Counted from the stretch's first letter, positions 37,954-47,179 are shown. The stretch is 64,000 nucleotides of DNA from Albibacterium sp963696875 (GCA_963696875.1 CAVOLQ010000003.1:434001-498000); one strand, 5' to 3'. The notes: generated from the sequence alone by a model not told the origin. Numbers and translations: made by a program.

Positions 37954-39879
37954 TTATTCCTCCAAAAGCATTAATTCTTCTGCATAGCTATCCCATTCTT
38001 TTTGTTCTTGTTTTAAAGACTCTTTAAGTTTTGCATAAAGCTGATTTACTTCCTTCAATTTATTTTCGTCTTGATAAACTGAAGGATCAGAGAGCTTTTC
38101 TTCCAAAGTACCAATCTCATTTTCCAAATGAAAAATATTGCTCTCAATTTGAGAAATTAGCTTCCCAACCTTGTTGATTTTATTTCTTTTATCATTGTCT
38201 GCGTCATGGAAAATCTTTTTTTCCTTTTTGGGTTTTGCCTCTTTTTCTTGCTTTATTTCTTGTTGAGGAATGTTGGTGAGCAAACGCTTGCTTTGCCACT
38301 CTTCATATTCTTGATAAGTACCTGGGTATTCTTTTATCTTTTGGTCTTCGATATACCATATTTTATTAGCCACATTGTCCAGCAAATACCGATCATGGGA
38401 AACTAATATAAAAGTTCCTTCGTATTGCCTTAAGGCCTGAATTAAGATATTAATAGATTGTATATCCAAATGGTTCGTTGGCTCATCTAATAAGAGGAAG
38501 TTTGCATCCGCCGTTAAAGTTTTGGCAAGGGCAACACGTGATTTTTCGCCTCCTGACAGTACCTTAATTTTTTTAAAAGCATCGTCCCCAGTAAAAAGGA
38601 AACTTCCTAAAATAGATCGCAATTCAGTTTCTGTATGTTTAGGTGCAAATGCCTGCAGTTCCTGTAAAATTTCGTTTTCTAGATGTAGCGCTTCCAATTG
38701 ATGCTGTGCAAAAAAGGTCTTTGTTACATTATGTCCGTACTCTAGGTTCCCTTCAAATTCGCTATCTGCTCCGGCGATAATTCTTAGGAGAGTAGATTTA
38801 CCACGTCCATTTGCACCAATTAAAGCAATTTTATCTCCTTTTTCTATTAAGCCTTCGGTGTCATTAACGATAGGTACATTTGGGTACGATTTAATAATAT
38901 TTTTCATTGTCACCACATGGCGACCGGACGGTTTAGAGAATTTAAAAGAGAAATTTACTGTAGGGTTATTATCATCCACGTCGTCCACACGATCCATTTT
39001 TTCTAAAGCTTTTATTCTAGATTGAACCATCTTTGCTTTTGATGCTTTCGCACGAAAGCGTTCAATAAGTTTCTCTTCTTGCTTTATTTTCGATTGCTGG
39101 TTTTTAAATTGGTTTCCTTGAATCTCCTCTCGCATCGACTTCTCTTCTAAATAGAAAGAATAATTACCAGCGTAAGGATTCAATTTCCCTTTTCTTGATT
39201 CGACTGTTTTTTTAGATACTTTGTCTAAGAAATATCGATCGTGGGAAACAACCAGAATTGCACCTTCAAACGCTTGTAAATAAGTTTCAAGCCATTTAAT
39301 GGATGGTAAGTCCAAATGGTTTGTAGGCTCATCTAATAAAAGGATATCAGGAGCCTGCAGAAGGATTCTAGCTAACATAACACGCATTCGCCAACCACCA
39401 GAAAATTGGGATAATTGCCGCTCTTGCTCTTCTTCACTAAATCCTAGTCCTGCTAATATCTCATGAGATCTATATTCGATATTATAGCCGTCGAGTGCCT
39501 CAAATTCACTTTGTTTATCACTGAGTTTATGTAGCAAATCGTCAGAATAGTCACTTTCAAGCTTTTTTAATAGGATTTCAATTTCAGTATGTAATTGATT
39601 TTGTCGCTCAAAAGCCTCCATAGCAACGTGTAAAATACTTTTGTCACTTTGATAGGAGAGTAGGTCTTGGTTTAGGTATCCTATCTTTAAATCCTTTGCC
39701 ATCGAGATGGTACCAGATGTGGGATTTAGGTCGCCAACAATTAATTTTAGTAGCGTTGTTTTTCCAGTACCATTTGCACCAATAAGGCCGATTTTATCAC
39801 CCGGTTTTATATGGCAATTTGCTTCATCGTATAAAGCGCGTGCGCCTATTTCGAAAGTAAGATTATTTATTGAAATCAT
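37954..39879 (-). CDS. ABC-F family ATPase (YdiF/Uup-like)
   Basis: Soluble ATPase with two fused nucleotide-binding domains; ABC-F proteins act on ribosomes. From ATG 39879 there are 641 residues. A longer frame from a GTG at 39963 would run into the divergent pyrD start and adds no conserved sequence. NBD1 has GLIGANGTGKTTLLK, LSQFSGGWRMRVML and LLLDEPTNHLD. The ABC-F linker follows (about 245-320). NBD2 has ALIGANGRGKSTLLR, LSGGEKSRVALAKTL and FLLLDEPTNHLD. A C-terminal coiled coil (about 560-640) ends it. The subfamily role is not fixed by sequence. Confidence 0.93.
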   Translation of the reverse strand: MISINNLTFEIGARALYDEANCHIKPGDKIGLIGANGTGKTTLLKLIVGDLNPTSGTISMAKDLKIGYLNQDLLSYQSDKSILHVAMEAFERQNQLHTEIEILLKKLESDYSDDLLHKLSDKQSEFEALDGYNIEYRSHEILAGLGFSEEEQERQLSQFSGGWRMRVMLARILLQAPDILLLDEPTNHLDLPSIKWLETYLQAFEGAILVVSHDRYFLDKVSKKTVESRKGKLNPYAGNYSFYLEEKSMREEIQGNQFKNQQSKIKQEEKLIERFRAKASKAKMVQSRIKALEKMDRVDDVDDNNPTVNFSFKFSKPSGRHVVTMKNIIKSYPNVPIVNDTEGLIEKGDKIALIGANGRGKSTLLRIIAGADSEFEGNLEYGHNVTKTFFAQHQLEALHLENEILQELQAFAPKHTETELRSILGSFLFTGDDAFKKIKVLSGGEKSRVALAKTLTADANFLLLDEPTNHLDIQSINILIQALRQYEGTFILVSHDRYLLDNVANKIWYIEDQKIKEYPGTYQEYEEWQSKRLLTNIPQQEIKQEKEAKPKKEKKIFHDADNDKRNKINKVGKLISQIESNIFHLENEIGTLEEKLSDPSVYQDENKLKEVNQLYAKLKESLKQEQKEWDSYAEELMLLEE

Positions 39880-39885
39880 TTGGCG

Positions 39886-39893
39886 CAAAAATA
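39886..39893 (-). promoter_or_regulatory. Putative -7 box TATTTTTG for the ABC-F gene
   Basis: Minus-strand TAnnTTTG match with only 6 bases to the ATG at 39879, consistent with a leaderless or near-leaderless mRNA. Confidence 0.4.
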
Positions 39894-39918
39894 CGAAAAT
39901 ATCCAGGAATTTCTTTGT

Positions 39919-39926
39919 TATCTTTG
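39919..39926 (+). promoter_or_regulatory. Putative -7 box TATCTTTG for pyrD
   Basis: Exact TAnnTTTG match with 5 bases to the pyrD ATG at 39932. It also decides the start: a longer pyrD frame from 39707 would begin inside the divergent ABC-F gene, upstream of this box. Confidence 0.5.
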
Positions 39927-39931
39927 CGCTT

Positions 39932-40957
39932 ATGTACAAATTCGTAAAGCCCTTATTTTTCACAATGGATGCCGAAACGGCCCATCATACGGTGACTAGT
40001 GGTTTAAAAACTTTTCATAGGCTATGGGGAGCAAAAAAAATATTAAGGCAATCCTTCAGTATAAATGATCCGTCATTAGAACGGGAAGTTTTTGGTCTTA
40101 AATTTAAAAATCCTGTCGGTTTAGCTGCTGGATTTGATAAAAATGCGGAATTAGTCGAAGAGTTTTCCAACTTGGGCTTTGGATTTATTGAGATCGGAAC
40201 CGTCACACCAAGACCTCAAATGGGTAATGACAAACCAAGGATGTTCAGGCTGCCGAAAGACGGCGCCTTAATCAACCGTATGGGATTTAATAACCAAGGC
40301 GTAGATGTTGCAGCATTACGATTGAAGTATTTTACGAAGCGCAATGGATTGATTATTGGAGGGAACATTGGAAAAAACAAAGATACGCCGAATGAAGAGG
40401 CGGTAAACGATTATTTGATTTGCTTTGAAAAACTCTTTGACGTTGTTGATTATTTTGTTGTGAATGTGAGTTCTCCCAATACCCCTGGTTTGCGGGATTT
40501 GCAAGAAAAAGGACCTCTTACACATATTCTCAATGCACTTCAAAGTCGAAACAATTTAAATGAAAATCCAAAACCAATACTCTTAAAGATAGCACCTGAT
40601 TTGACCAATACTCAATTGGATGACATTGTGGAAATTGTTCAAGAGACTAAAATAGCAGGAGTTATAGCAACAAATACAACAATTTCTCGAGAAGATTTAT
40701 ATTCAGAAGAAGCCTTGATAAATGAAGCCGGTGGAGTGAGCGGTATGCCCTTGGCAAATCGATCTACAGAAGTTATCCGTTACCTTTCTGAAAAATCAAA
40801 TCAATCTTTTCCAATAATTGGTGTAGGTGGGATTTATTCAGCAGGAGAAGCTCTTTCAAAAATGCAAGCAGGCGCTAGTCTTGTTCAGCTTTACACAGGC
40901 TTAATTTATGAAGGCCCAGGTTTAGTAAAGGATATTTGTAAGAAGTTGATTAAGTAG
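39932..40957 (+). CDS. pyrD: Dihydroorotate dehydrogenase (quinone), class 2
   Basis: Fourth step of pyrimidine synthesis: oxidises dihydroorotate to orotate with FMN and passes electrons to membrane quinone. From ATG 39932 there are 341 residues, a normal class-2 length. The short N-terminal amphipathic quinone-binding region (MYKFVKPLFFTMDAETAHH) is present. FMN/substrate motifs include GLAAGFDKNAELVEEF, IEIGTVTPRPQMGN, RMGFNNQGVD, VNVSSPNTPGLR (catalytic Ser) and the phosphate site PIIGVGGIYSAGEAL. It is divergent from the ABC-F gene and ends before a bidirectional terminator. Confidence 0.96.
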   Translation: MYKFVKPLFFTMDAETAHHTVTSGLKTFHRLWGAKKILRQSFSINDPSLEREVFGLKFKNPVGLAAGFDKNAELVEEFSNLGFGFIEIGTVTPRPQMGNDKPRMFRLPKDGALINRMGFNNQGVDVAALRLKYFTKRNGLIIGGNIGKNKDTPNEEAVNDYLICFEKLFDVVDYFVVNVSSPNTPGLRDLQEKGPLTHILNALQSRNNLNENPKPILLKIAPDLTNTQLDDIVEIVQETKIAGVIATNTTISREDLYSEEALINEAGGVSGMPLANRSTEVIRYLSEKSNQSFPIIGVGGIYSAGEALSKMQAGASLVQLYTGLIYEGPGLVKDICKKLIK

Positions 40958-41093
40958 CTGTCAGCCGTCAGTTATGAGCTATCAGCTTTGCTATAGTTTC
41001 ACCTATATCTGTGTTATCTCACACCTAGCATATAAAGGAAAGGGGTCCTAATACCTATTACTCATGCTTTACACCAAAAAAATGTTCTTTAAT

Positions 41094-41125
41094 AAAAAAG
41101 GCTCTCCATATGGAAAGCCTTTTTT
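41094..41125. terminator. Bidirectional intrinsic terminator between pyrD and a small gene
   Basis: A-run, hairpin arms GGCT-TCCA / TGGA-AGCC with a two-base centre and single mismatches, then a T-run, so it works on both strands. It serves pyrD (plus) and the 60-residue gene (minus). Confidence 0.8.
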
Positions 41126-41147
41126 ATTAGTAGGTAAAAAATAGAAC

Positions 41148-41330
41148 TTAATTCTTTAGCCCAGCTGCTAATTTGTTCAAAATCTCATCGTTTTTAACGA
41201 TTTGGCTTTTAGGCGACATTTTTGATCGGCTTCCTTTTTCAATGTTGCTACCTAAGCTCAAAAATTGCACTTCATTTTTTGCGACATTTTTATTTCTTCT
41301 GTCTTTTCTTTTTAATCGTGTAACTGACAT
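41148..41330 (-). CDS. Small basic protein of unknown function
   Basis: 60-residue, strongly basic cytoplasmic protein. It begins SVTRLKRKDRRNKNVAKNEV and contains NIEKGSRSKMSPKSQIVKND. It has no signal peptide or membrane segment. The composition resembles ribosome- or nucleic-acid-associated small proteins. I believe similar short proteins occur in related genomes, but I cannot name a family. It lies just downstream of tRNA-Cys on the same strand and ends at the bidirectional terminator, so it may share a transcript with the tRNA. Confidence 0.7.
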   Translation of the reverse strand: MSVTRLKRKDRRNKNVAKNEVQFLSLGSNIEKGSRSKMSPKSQIVKNDEILNKLAAGLKN

Positions 41331-41358
41331 TTTCTTTCTTTTTTAAATTTTCTAAATG

Positions 41359-41429
41359 AGGTCGGAAGCGGGTTCGAACCGCTGTAAAAGGTTTTGCAGA
41401 CCTCTGCCTAACCACTCGGCCATCCGACC
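41359..41429 (-). tRNA. tRNA-Cys (anticodon GCA)
   Basis: Read on the minus strand, this has a 7-bp acceptor stem (GGTCGGA / TCCGACC), a D arm with GAGTGGTTAGGC, an anticodon loop CTGCAAA giving GCA, and a T arm GCGGTTCGAACCCGC. The discriminator is T and CCA is not encoded. A -7 box lies 16 bases upstream. Confidence 0.95.
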
Positions 41430-41445
41430 ATTCCGTGATGGAGTG

Positions 41446-41453
41446 CAAAAATA
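41446..41453 (-). promoter_or_regulatory. Putative -7 box TATTTTTG for tRNA-Cys
   Basis: Minus-strand TAnnTTTG match 16 bases upstream of the mature tRNA 5' end. Confidence 0.4.
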
Positions 41454-41533
41454 GTAAAATTATCTTTGAAGCCTAAGCTTTTCTTAAAATTATCTGAAAT
41501 ATTAATAATAATGACCTGAGATTTATCGAAAAA

Positions 41534-42316
41534 TCAGCTTTTGGGGTGGTGTCTTCTTATTTCCGAACAGATTAACGCAGTTGCTATGGCCACATTTAAA
41601 GACTCCGCCGAGCCAAAACGGGGGATAGTGACGGCTTGATCAATATAAGGAAGCAAAGCTTGTCCTATCCCTTGGCCTTCGTTACCTAGTAAAATCAATC
41701 CTTCTTGATGCTCACCCGGTGTTTTTTTAGATGACGTAGTAAAATCGCAACTATATAAAGACATCCCATCTAATAGTGCCCCATAAGTTTTTATTCCCGC
41801 TTGCGGAAGCCATTGAGCTAAATCTTTATAATGTAGGGCTACTCTCGCTAAAGAGCCCATGGTTGCTTGTACAACTTTGGGATTGTAACAGTCAGCTGAA
41901 TCTAAAGAGCAAATGATGTTTTCTATTCCGAACCAATCGGCTGTACGAATAATTGTACCTAGATTTCCAGGATCTTGGACACAATCTAAAACTAAAGAAA
42001 ATTTTTTACGGAAACTGACTGCATCAGCATCGGTGATATCTCCAATTTCGAATAGTGCCAACATTCCACTAGGGCTCTTTAATGTGCTTATTTTCTCCAA
42101 TTCGGAAGAAGTTATTTCAAAACACTTCATTTTTTGAGGAAAATTAGCCACTTTTGATGCCATTTCAGGGGTATAAAATAGCTGGGATATTGAATATTTT
42201 GAAAGAATAAATTCCTTTATGGATTTATAACCTTCAACAATAAAAAGCCTATGTTGAATTCTGAATTTTTTGAGATGGATAGATTTAACAAAACTGAGTT
42301 GAGATTTTGAAAGCAT
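41534..42316 (-). CDS. TrmH/SpoU-family RNA 2'-O-methyltransferase
   Basis: SAM-dependent ribose methyltransferase with a SPOUT trefoil knot, probably modifying 23S rRNA (RlmB-like). The 260-residue protein has an N-terminal L30e-like substrate-binding domain (HRLFIVEGYKSIKEFI). The SPOUT domain follows, with LDCVQDPGNLGTIIRTADWF, ILLGNEGQGIGQALL and IPRFGSAESLNVAIATALI, the three family motifs. The ATG at 42316 overlaps the start of divergent tamL by 10 bases. Confidence 0.92.
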   Translation of the reverse strand: MLSKSQLSFVKSIHLKKFRIQHRLFIVEGYKSIKEFILSKYSISQLFYTPEMASKVANFPQKMKCFEITSSELEKISTLKSPSGMLALFEIGDITDADAVSFRKKFSLVLDCVQDPGNLGTIIRTADWFGIENIICSLDSADCYNPKVVQATMGSLARVALHYKDLAQWLPQAGIKTYGALLDGMSLYSCDFTTSSKKTPGEHQEGLILLGNEGQGIGQALLPYIDQAVTIPRFGSAESLNVAIATALICSEIRRHHPKS

Positions 42317-44661
42317 TTTATTTTAGGTATAAGATATTATTTACAATAATAGGGTTTTTGTCCATTATATTTATGTCCTCATGTAGGTCTGTTCGATTAT
42401 TAAGCGACGACCAAGCTCTGGTAACTAAGGTAAAGCTGGAAGGAATCGATAAAAAGTTTAAAGAACAGGCGGAAGAGTATGTGCAAAAAGAAATTAGACC
42501 TAATTCACCAATAAATTTATTTATATACAATTTTGCAAATGCCCAAAATGGTCATTATCGCAGCCAAAATGTTCGGAATGTAGGTGAAGCTCCTAGCATT
42601 TTAGACAGCTCGTTAGTAGATATCTCAAGAGTTCAAATTCAAAAGTACCTAAATAACAAAGGCTATTTAAATGCCAAAGTGAATAGTGAAATTTCCATTC
42701 ATAATAAAAGAGCGAAGGTGGTTTTTGAAATAGACCAAGGTGCCCCTTTCATCATTAGAAAGATCGATTATGACATTGAAGACCCTGCTATTGAAGAAAT
42801 CTATAAAAAATTTAAGCCTAAATTTACCAGAATCAACGTTGGCCAAGCTTATGATACTGATTCATTGGTGTCTGAGCGAGAAAATATTTATTCCTTAATG
42901 CAAAGGGAAGGTTATTTTGACTTTATTCGTCAATATGTCAGGTTTGAAGTAGATACAAATTCAAAGGGTAATAATGCGAATTTAAAACTGATTGTTGAAA
43001 ACCCCGAAGGAAAGTCAAAACACAATGTTTTCTATATCGATAGCAGCTTTGTAACTATTATGGATAGCCATGATCGAATGACGAATAATCCTGATACAAT
43101 TATCTTGCCTGAAAATATGAAGTTCATGGATCATTCTAAAAACTTCAAAGTGAATAGGTTAGACCGCTTTATTTTTATGAAAGAGGGCTCAAGGTTTAAC
43201 ATCGATAATGAAAATCTAACCTACGATCGTTTATATGAACTAAGCGCATTTAAAAGTATTAAGATAGGATATGAGAAGAAAGATTCAACTCATTTGAATG
43301 CATTCTATAGTTTAATACCAAATAAAAGAATGTCTAATAGGTTAGAAGGAGAGTTTACTTTCAATTCTGGAAGAAATGGATTTAATGTTGGAAATATATA
43401 TACCAATCGAAATCTGTTAGGAGGCTCCGAGCAGTTAGAAGTAAAAATGAGTTACGGTGTATTGTTTGATTCTAGAGTTCAAGGCAACTTATTAGACAAA
43501 ATTTTTAATGAGGACATCCAATTAGGGGCAACGCTTACTTTTCCCAGACTACTTGTACCTTTTGGCATTCCACAAGTAGTTAAAAATGGAATGCCAAGAA
43601 CCACTTTTTCTACAAGCTGGCAAAAGTTTGATCAGCTAAATACTTATTCAAATCGTTATTTGATCAATTCATTATCCTACATCTGGAATGATACAAAATA
43701 TAAGGTACATAACGTTACGCCGATTGTATTAGAGTATCGCTTGGGTAGGCTGTCTCCTAAATTTAAGGAAGAATTAGAGAAGCAAGGATTTGGTTTATAT
43801 GTTGCGAGTAATGACCGGGCTTATATTGGTCTTGGCAGTCAATACTCTTATACCTATAATACCCTGAAGTTGCCTGAACTAGATAACTTCCTGTTTTTCA
43901 GAGGGGCATTGGATCTCAGTGGTAATTCATTAGACCTTATTGGTACTTTAATTAATTTACAACAAAATAGTGAAGGTCAAAAAACGATATTCAATGTTCC
44001 ATTCCTTCAATACGTGAAGGCGGAGACTGATTTTCGTGTTTACCGCTATTTGGGTGGAGATCGTCAACTGGTATTTCGTTTAAACCCGGGCATAGCTGTC
44101 CCTTACGGAAATAATATGGAGTTTTTAATTTTCGAAAAAAGCTTTTACGGAGGGGGGATGAGTGGGGTTCGTGCTTGGCAAGCACGAACTTTAGGACCTG
44201 GCGGTTATAATAGGGAGGTACTACCTGATTCCTTGCGCTTGAATCTCCGAAATCTTGATCAACTGGGAGAAATAAAGCTTGAAGGGAACATTGAATATCG
44301 TTTTAAACTCCTAAATAATCTTTTTGGTGCTAAGCTTAAGGGTGCTACTTTTATAGACGTAGGAAATATTTGGCGATTGCGCGAACAGGATATTAATCCA
44401 GATGGTAAATTCAGTGGAAAAACTTTTCTGGGACAAATGGCGATCGGAACGGGATTGGGTTTGCGTTTTGATGTCGACTATTTTGTGTTCCGTCTTGATG
44501 CTGGCATAAAAGTAAGGGATCCACAATTTAAAGGGAAAGACAAATGGGTAATTTCCGAACTTTTTAATGGTAAGGATTTTCGAGATCGATATGATGCCAG
44601 CCATTATCCAGATCGCTACAATTTCATTCAATATAATTTCGGGATAGGGATGCCATTTTAG
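42307..44661 (+). CDS. tamL: TamL: lipoprotein-type BamA/TamA-family outer-membrane assembly factor
   Basis: Outer-membrane Omp85 protein of the Bacteroidota type that carries a lipid anchor. The TTG start at 42307 gives a lipoprotein signal (LFTIIGFLSIIFMSSCRS; lipobox MSSC). No later start keeps the signal. POTRA-like domains occupy about residues 30-340 (including IQKYLNNKGYLNAKVNSEI and LMQREGYFDF). A 16-strand-type barrel follows, with the Omp85 signature GGMSGVRAWQARTLGPGGY and a C-terminal YNFIQYNFGIGMPF ending in aromatic Phe. The length is 784. A tamB gene is not next to it. Confidence 0.87.
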   Translation: MKAFYFRYKILFTIIGFLSIIFMSSCRSVRLLSDDQALVTKVKLEGIDKKFKEQAEEYVQKEIRPNSPINLFIYNFANAQNGHYRSQNVRNVGEAPSILDSSLVDISRVQIQKYLNNKGYLNAKVNSEISIHNKRAKVVFEIDQGAPFIIRKIDYDIEDPAIEEIYKKFKPKFTRINVGQAYDTDSLVSERENIYSLMQREGYFDFIRQYVRFEVDTNSKGNNANLKLIVENPEGKSKHNVFYIDSSFVTIMDSHDRMTNNPDTIILPENMKFMDHSKNFKVNRLDRFIFMKEGSRFNIDNENLTYDRLYELSAFKSIKIGYEKKDSTHLNAFYSLIPNKRMSNRLEGEFTFNSGRNGFNVGNIYTNRNLLGGSEQLEVKMSYGVLFDSRVQGNLLDKIFNEDIQLGATLTFPRLLVPFGIPQVVKNGMPRTTFSTSWQKFDQLNTYSNRYLINSLSYIWNDTKYKVHNVTPIVLEYRLGRLSPKFKEELEKQGFGLYVASNDRAYIGLGSQYSYTYNTLKLPELDNFLFFRGALDLSGNSLDLIGTLINLQQNSEGQKTIFNVPFLQYVKAETDFRVYRYLGGDRQLVFRLNPGIAVPYGNNMEFLIFEKSFYGGGMSGVRAWQARTLGPGGYNREVLPDSLRLNLRNLDQLGEIKLEGNIEYRFKLLNNLFGAKLKGATFIDVGNIWRLREQDINPDGKFSGKTFLGQMAIGTGLGLRFDVDYFVFRLDAGIKVRDPQFKGKDKWVISELFNGKDFRDRYDASHYPDRYNFIQYNFGIGMPF

Positions 44662-44744
44662 AGTTTATAATAGTATTTACTAAACACTTTAATTACTTAA
44701 TTTAAAAGATTGTTTTAACTTTAGCTATTTAAAAAGAAGAAATT

Positions 44745-46448
44745 ATGATTTCCAGTTTAGACATAACTATACAAAATAAAATAAATCAATGGTTAGGTGA
44801 TTCTTACGATTCTAAAACTAACGCATCTGTAAAAAAACTGGTTGACGAAAACCGAAAAGATGATCTTTTAGATGCTTTTTATAAAGATCTTGAATTTGGT
44901 ACAGGTGGTCTTCGTGGAATTATGGGAGTCGGTTCAAACAGAATAAATAAATATACCTTGGGAATGGCAACCCAAGGATTAAGTAATTATCTGAAGAAAG
45001 TTTACCCAGGTGAAGAGGTGAGAGTAGCCGTTTCTTATGATAGCCGGAATTATTCTAGAGAATTCGCAAAGATGGTCGCTGATGTTTTTTCCGCGAATGA
45101 TATTACAGTTTATTTTTTTGAAGAAATGCGTCCAACACCGATTCTATCTTTCGCAATTCGAGAACTAGACTGCCATAGTGGTGTAATGCTTACCGCTTCG
45201 CATAATCCTAAAGAGTATAATGGTTATAAGGCGTATTGGAAAGACGGTGGACAATTAGTTGCTCCACATGACCATAATGTCATAAATGAGGTTAATGCTA
45301 TTGAAGATAGTAGTCAGGTAGAATTTGAAGCAAAAGATCAAAATATCAAATTATTAGGCGCTGAAATTGATCAGTTATATATTCAAAAAATTAAAGCTCT
45401 CAGCATCAGACCGGATGTAGTTTCGAGGCAGAATGACCTTAAGGTTGTGTATTCTCCTATACATGGTACCGGGATTACGATGATACCGCAAGTATTCAAA
45501 GAATGGGGATTTAAAAATTTATTGCTTGTAGAGTCACAAGCCAAGCCAGACGGAAACTTCCCCACGGTTATCTATCCAAACCCAGAAGAAGAGGAAGCGA
45601 TGTCTAAAGCCATCGTGGAAGGGATAAAACAAGAAGCTGATCTTATTCTAGCAACTGATCCCGATGCCGATCGAGTTGGAGTAGCGGTGAAGAATCTGAA
45701 GGGAGAATATCAATTGCTTAATGGAAATCAGATCGGTAGCTTATTGATTCATTATGTGCTCTCGTCTAAAAAGGAGCAGGGAGTATTGGAAGACAATGAC
45801 TATATCGTAAAGACGATTGTTACCAGTTCTTTAATTGAAAAAATTGCCGAAAGCTTCCATGTAAAATGCTACGACGTTTTGACCGGCTTTAAATTTATAG
45901 GCGAATTAATGACCGAAAAGGAAGGGAAGGAGCGGTTTCTAGTCGGTGGAGAAGAGAGTTATGGGTATTTGATAGGTGATCTAGTTCGCGATAAAGATGC
46001 GATTATTTCAAGTGTGTTTATTGCCGAGATGACCGCCTATTACAAAGATCAAGGGAAAACGTTATTTGAAGCTATGATCGAACTTTACCTTCAATTCGGA
46101 TATTATAAAGAAAAATTAATAGCCTTAACAAAAGAAGGAAAATCAGGAGCGGAAGAAATTTCAAATATGATGGTCGCCCTCCGACAAAATCCTCCTGCAA
46201 AATTGGGCGGAATAGAAGTGGCTGAAGTGAAAGATTATTTAAAGGGTGTTTCTGGCCTACCTAAATCGAATGTGCTGCAATTTATTACCGTCGAAGGAGA
46301 TGTGATATCCGCTCGCCCTTCGGGAACTGAACCAAAAATAAAGTTCTATTGTAGTGTAAAAGGTATTTTAAATGCAGCCCAAGATTTCGATACATTGAGT
46401 CAAGAATTAGATGATAAACTAAAGCGTATCATGGCTGATTTAATGTAG
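44745..46448 (+). CDS. Phosphohexomutase (phosphoglucomutase/phosphomannomutase family)
   Basis: Interconverts hexose-1- and hexose-6-phosphates, supplying precursors for polysaccharide and envelope sugars. The 567-residue protein has the phosphoserine loop TASHNPKEYNGYKAYW, the magnesium site DPDADRVGVAVK, the sugar-binding GGEESYGYLIGD, and the C-terminal phosphate-binding SARPSGTEPKIKFY. An early GTGGLRGIMGVGSNRIN is typical of PGM2-like enzymes. Cytoplasmic. Specificity (glucose, mannose or deoxyribose phosphates) is not decided by sequence. Confidence 0.95.
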   Translation: MISSLDITIQNKINQWLGDSYDSKTNASVKKLVDENRKDDLLDAFYKDLEFGTGGLRGIMGVGSNRINKYTLGMATQGLSNYLKKVYPGEEVRVAVSYDSRNYSREFAKMVADVFSANDITVYFFEEMRPTPILSFAIRELDCHSGVMLTASHNPKEYNGYKAYWKDGGQLVAPHDHNVINEVNAIEDSSQVEFEAKDQNIKLLGAEIDQLYIQKIKALSIRPDVVSRQNDLKVVYSPIHGTGITMIPQVFKEWGFKNLLLVESQAKPDGNFPTVIYPNPEEEEAMSKAIVEGIKQEADLILATDPDADRVGVAVKNLKGEYQLLNGNQIGSLLIHYVLSSKKEQGVLEDNDYIVKTIVTSSLIEKIAESFHVKCYDVLTGFKFIGELMTEKEGKERFLVGGEESYGYLIGDLVRDKDAIISSVFIAEMTAYYKDQGKTLFEAMIELYLQFGYYKEKLIALTKEGKSGAEEISNMMVALRQNPPAKLGGIEVAEVKDYLKGVSGLPKSNVLQFITVEGDVISARPSGTEPKIKFYCSVKGILNAAQDFDTLSQELDDKLKRIMADLM

Positions 46449-46492
46449 AATTGACAAATTCGAAATTGTACTCATTCTCATAATATAGAAAT

Positions 46493-47155
46493 ATGAAACG
46501 TTTGTTATTTCTCGCACTTATTATAACACCCATATTCTTGTCCATGAAGCAGGAAAAATCTCGAACGATTGTGTTTTTCGGAGACTCTATTACAAGGCAA
46601 GGTTCTAATGAGAATGGATTTATCCGAATTCTTCAGGATGAGTTAATTGCTAAGGATGATAAGGCTACGCAACTAATAAATGCTGGCATTGGAGGAAATA
46701 AGGTTACTGATTTATTTCTTCGTTTCAATGAAGACGTACTTTCAAAAAATCCAGATGAAGTATTAATTTGGATTGGCATTAATGATGTTTGGCATCGGGA
46801 TAATGGTACAGGAACTGATTTAAATAAATTCTCTGGCTTTTACCAAAAAATGATTGATCAGTTAAAGGAGAAAAATATAAAGGTGACTCTTTGTACGCCC
46901 GGCGTTATCGGTGAACTAAATGATAATTCGAACCCTCATGATGGCTTATTAAATGCTTTTTCAAAAGCAATCATAAAATTAGCTGAAGATAATGATTGTG
47001 AATTGATAAACTTCCGGAAAGATTTCCAAGAATACGAGCGCAAGAATAACCTGGAAAATAATGTAAAGGGAATTCTAACAACAGACGGAGTTCATCTTAA
47101 TGCACAGGGCAACCGCTTGGTTGCCGAGATTTTTAAGACATCTCTAAGGCTTTGA
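46493..47155 (+). CDS. Secreted SGNH/GDSL hydrolase
   Basis: Predicted esterase of 220 residues with a signal peptide (RLLFLALIITPIFLSM). Block I is FFGDSITRQG (nucleophile Ser), block II has the Gly in NAGIGGNKVTDL, block III is WIGINDVW (oxyanion Asn), and block V DGVHLNAQGN has the catalytic Asp and His. Family members deacetylate carbohydrates or hydrolyse lipids; the substrate here is unknown. It follows the phosphohexomutase after 44 bases and may be co-transcribed. Confidence 0.9.
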   Translation: MKRLLFLALIITPIFLSMKQEKSRTIVFFGDSITRQGSNENGFIRILQDELIAKDDKATQLINAGIGGNKVTDLFLRFNEDVLSKNPDEVLIWIGINDVWHRDNGTGTDLNKFSGFYQKMIDQLKEKNIKVTLCTPGVIGELNDNSNPHDGLLNAFSKAIIKLAEDNDCELINFRKDFQEYERKNNLENNVKGILTTDGVHLNAQGNRLVAEIFKTSLRL

Positions 47156-47179
47156 TTGTACAAATTTTCACAGTAAAAG

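Noticed and set aside
37954..39963. ABC-F frame extended to a GTG at 39963
   Set aside because: The added residues are not conserved and overlap the pyrD start. The ATG at 39879 begins the typical NBD1 sequence.
39707..40957. pyrD frame extended to an upstream start at 39707
   Set aside because: The extra 75 residues lie antisense to the ABC-F gene, upstream of the TATCTTTG box, and are not PyrD-like. The ATG at 39932 gives the standard class-2 N-terminus.
40955..40990. GTCAG/TATCAG-rich tract after pyrD as a repeat element
   Set aside because: It resembles intergenic repeats of related genomes, but no second copy in the window supports it.
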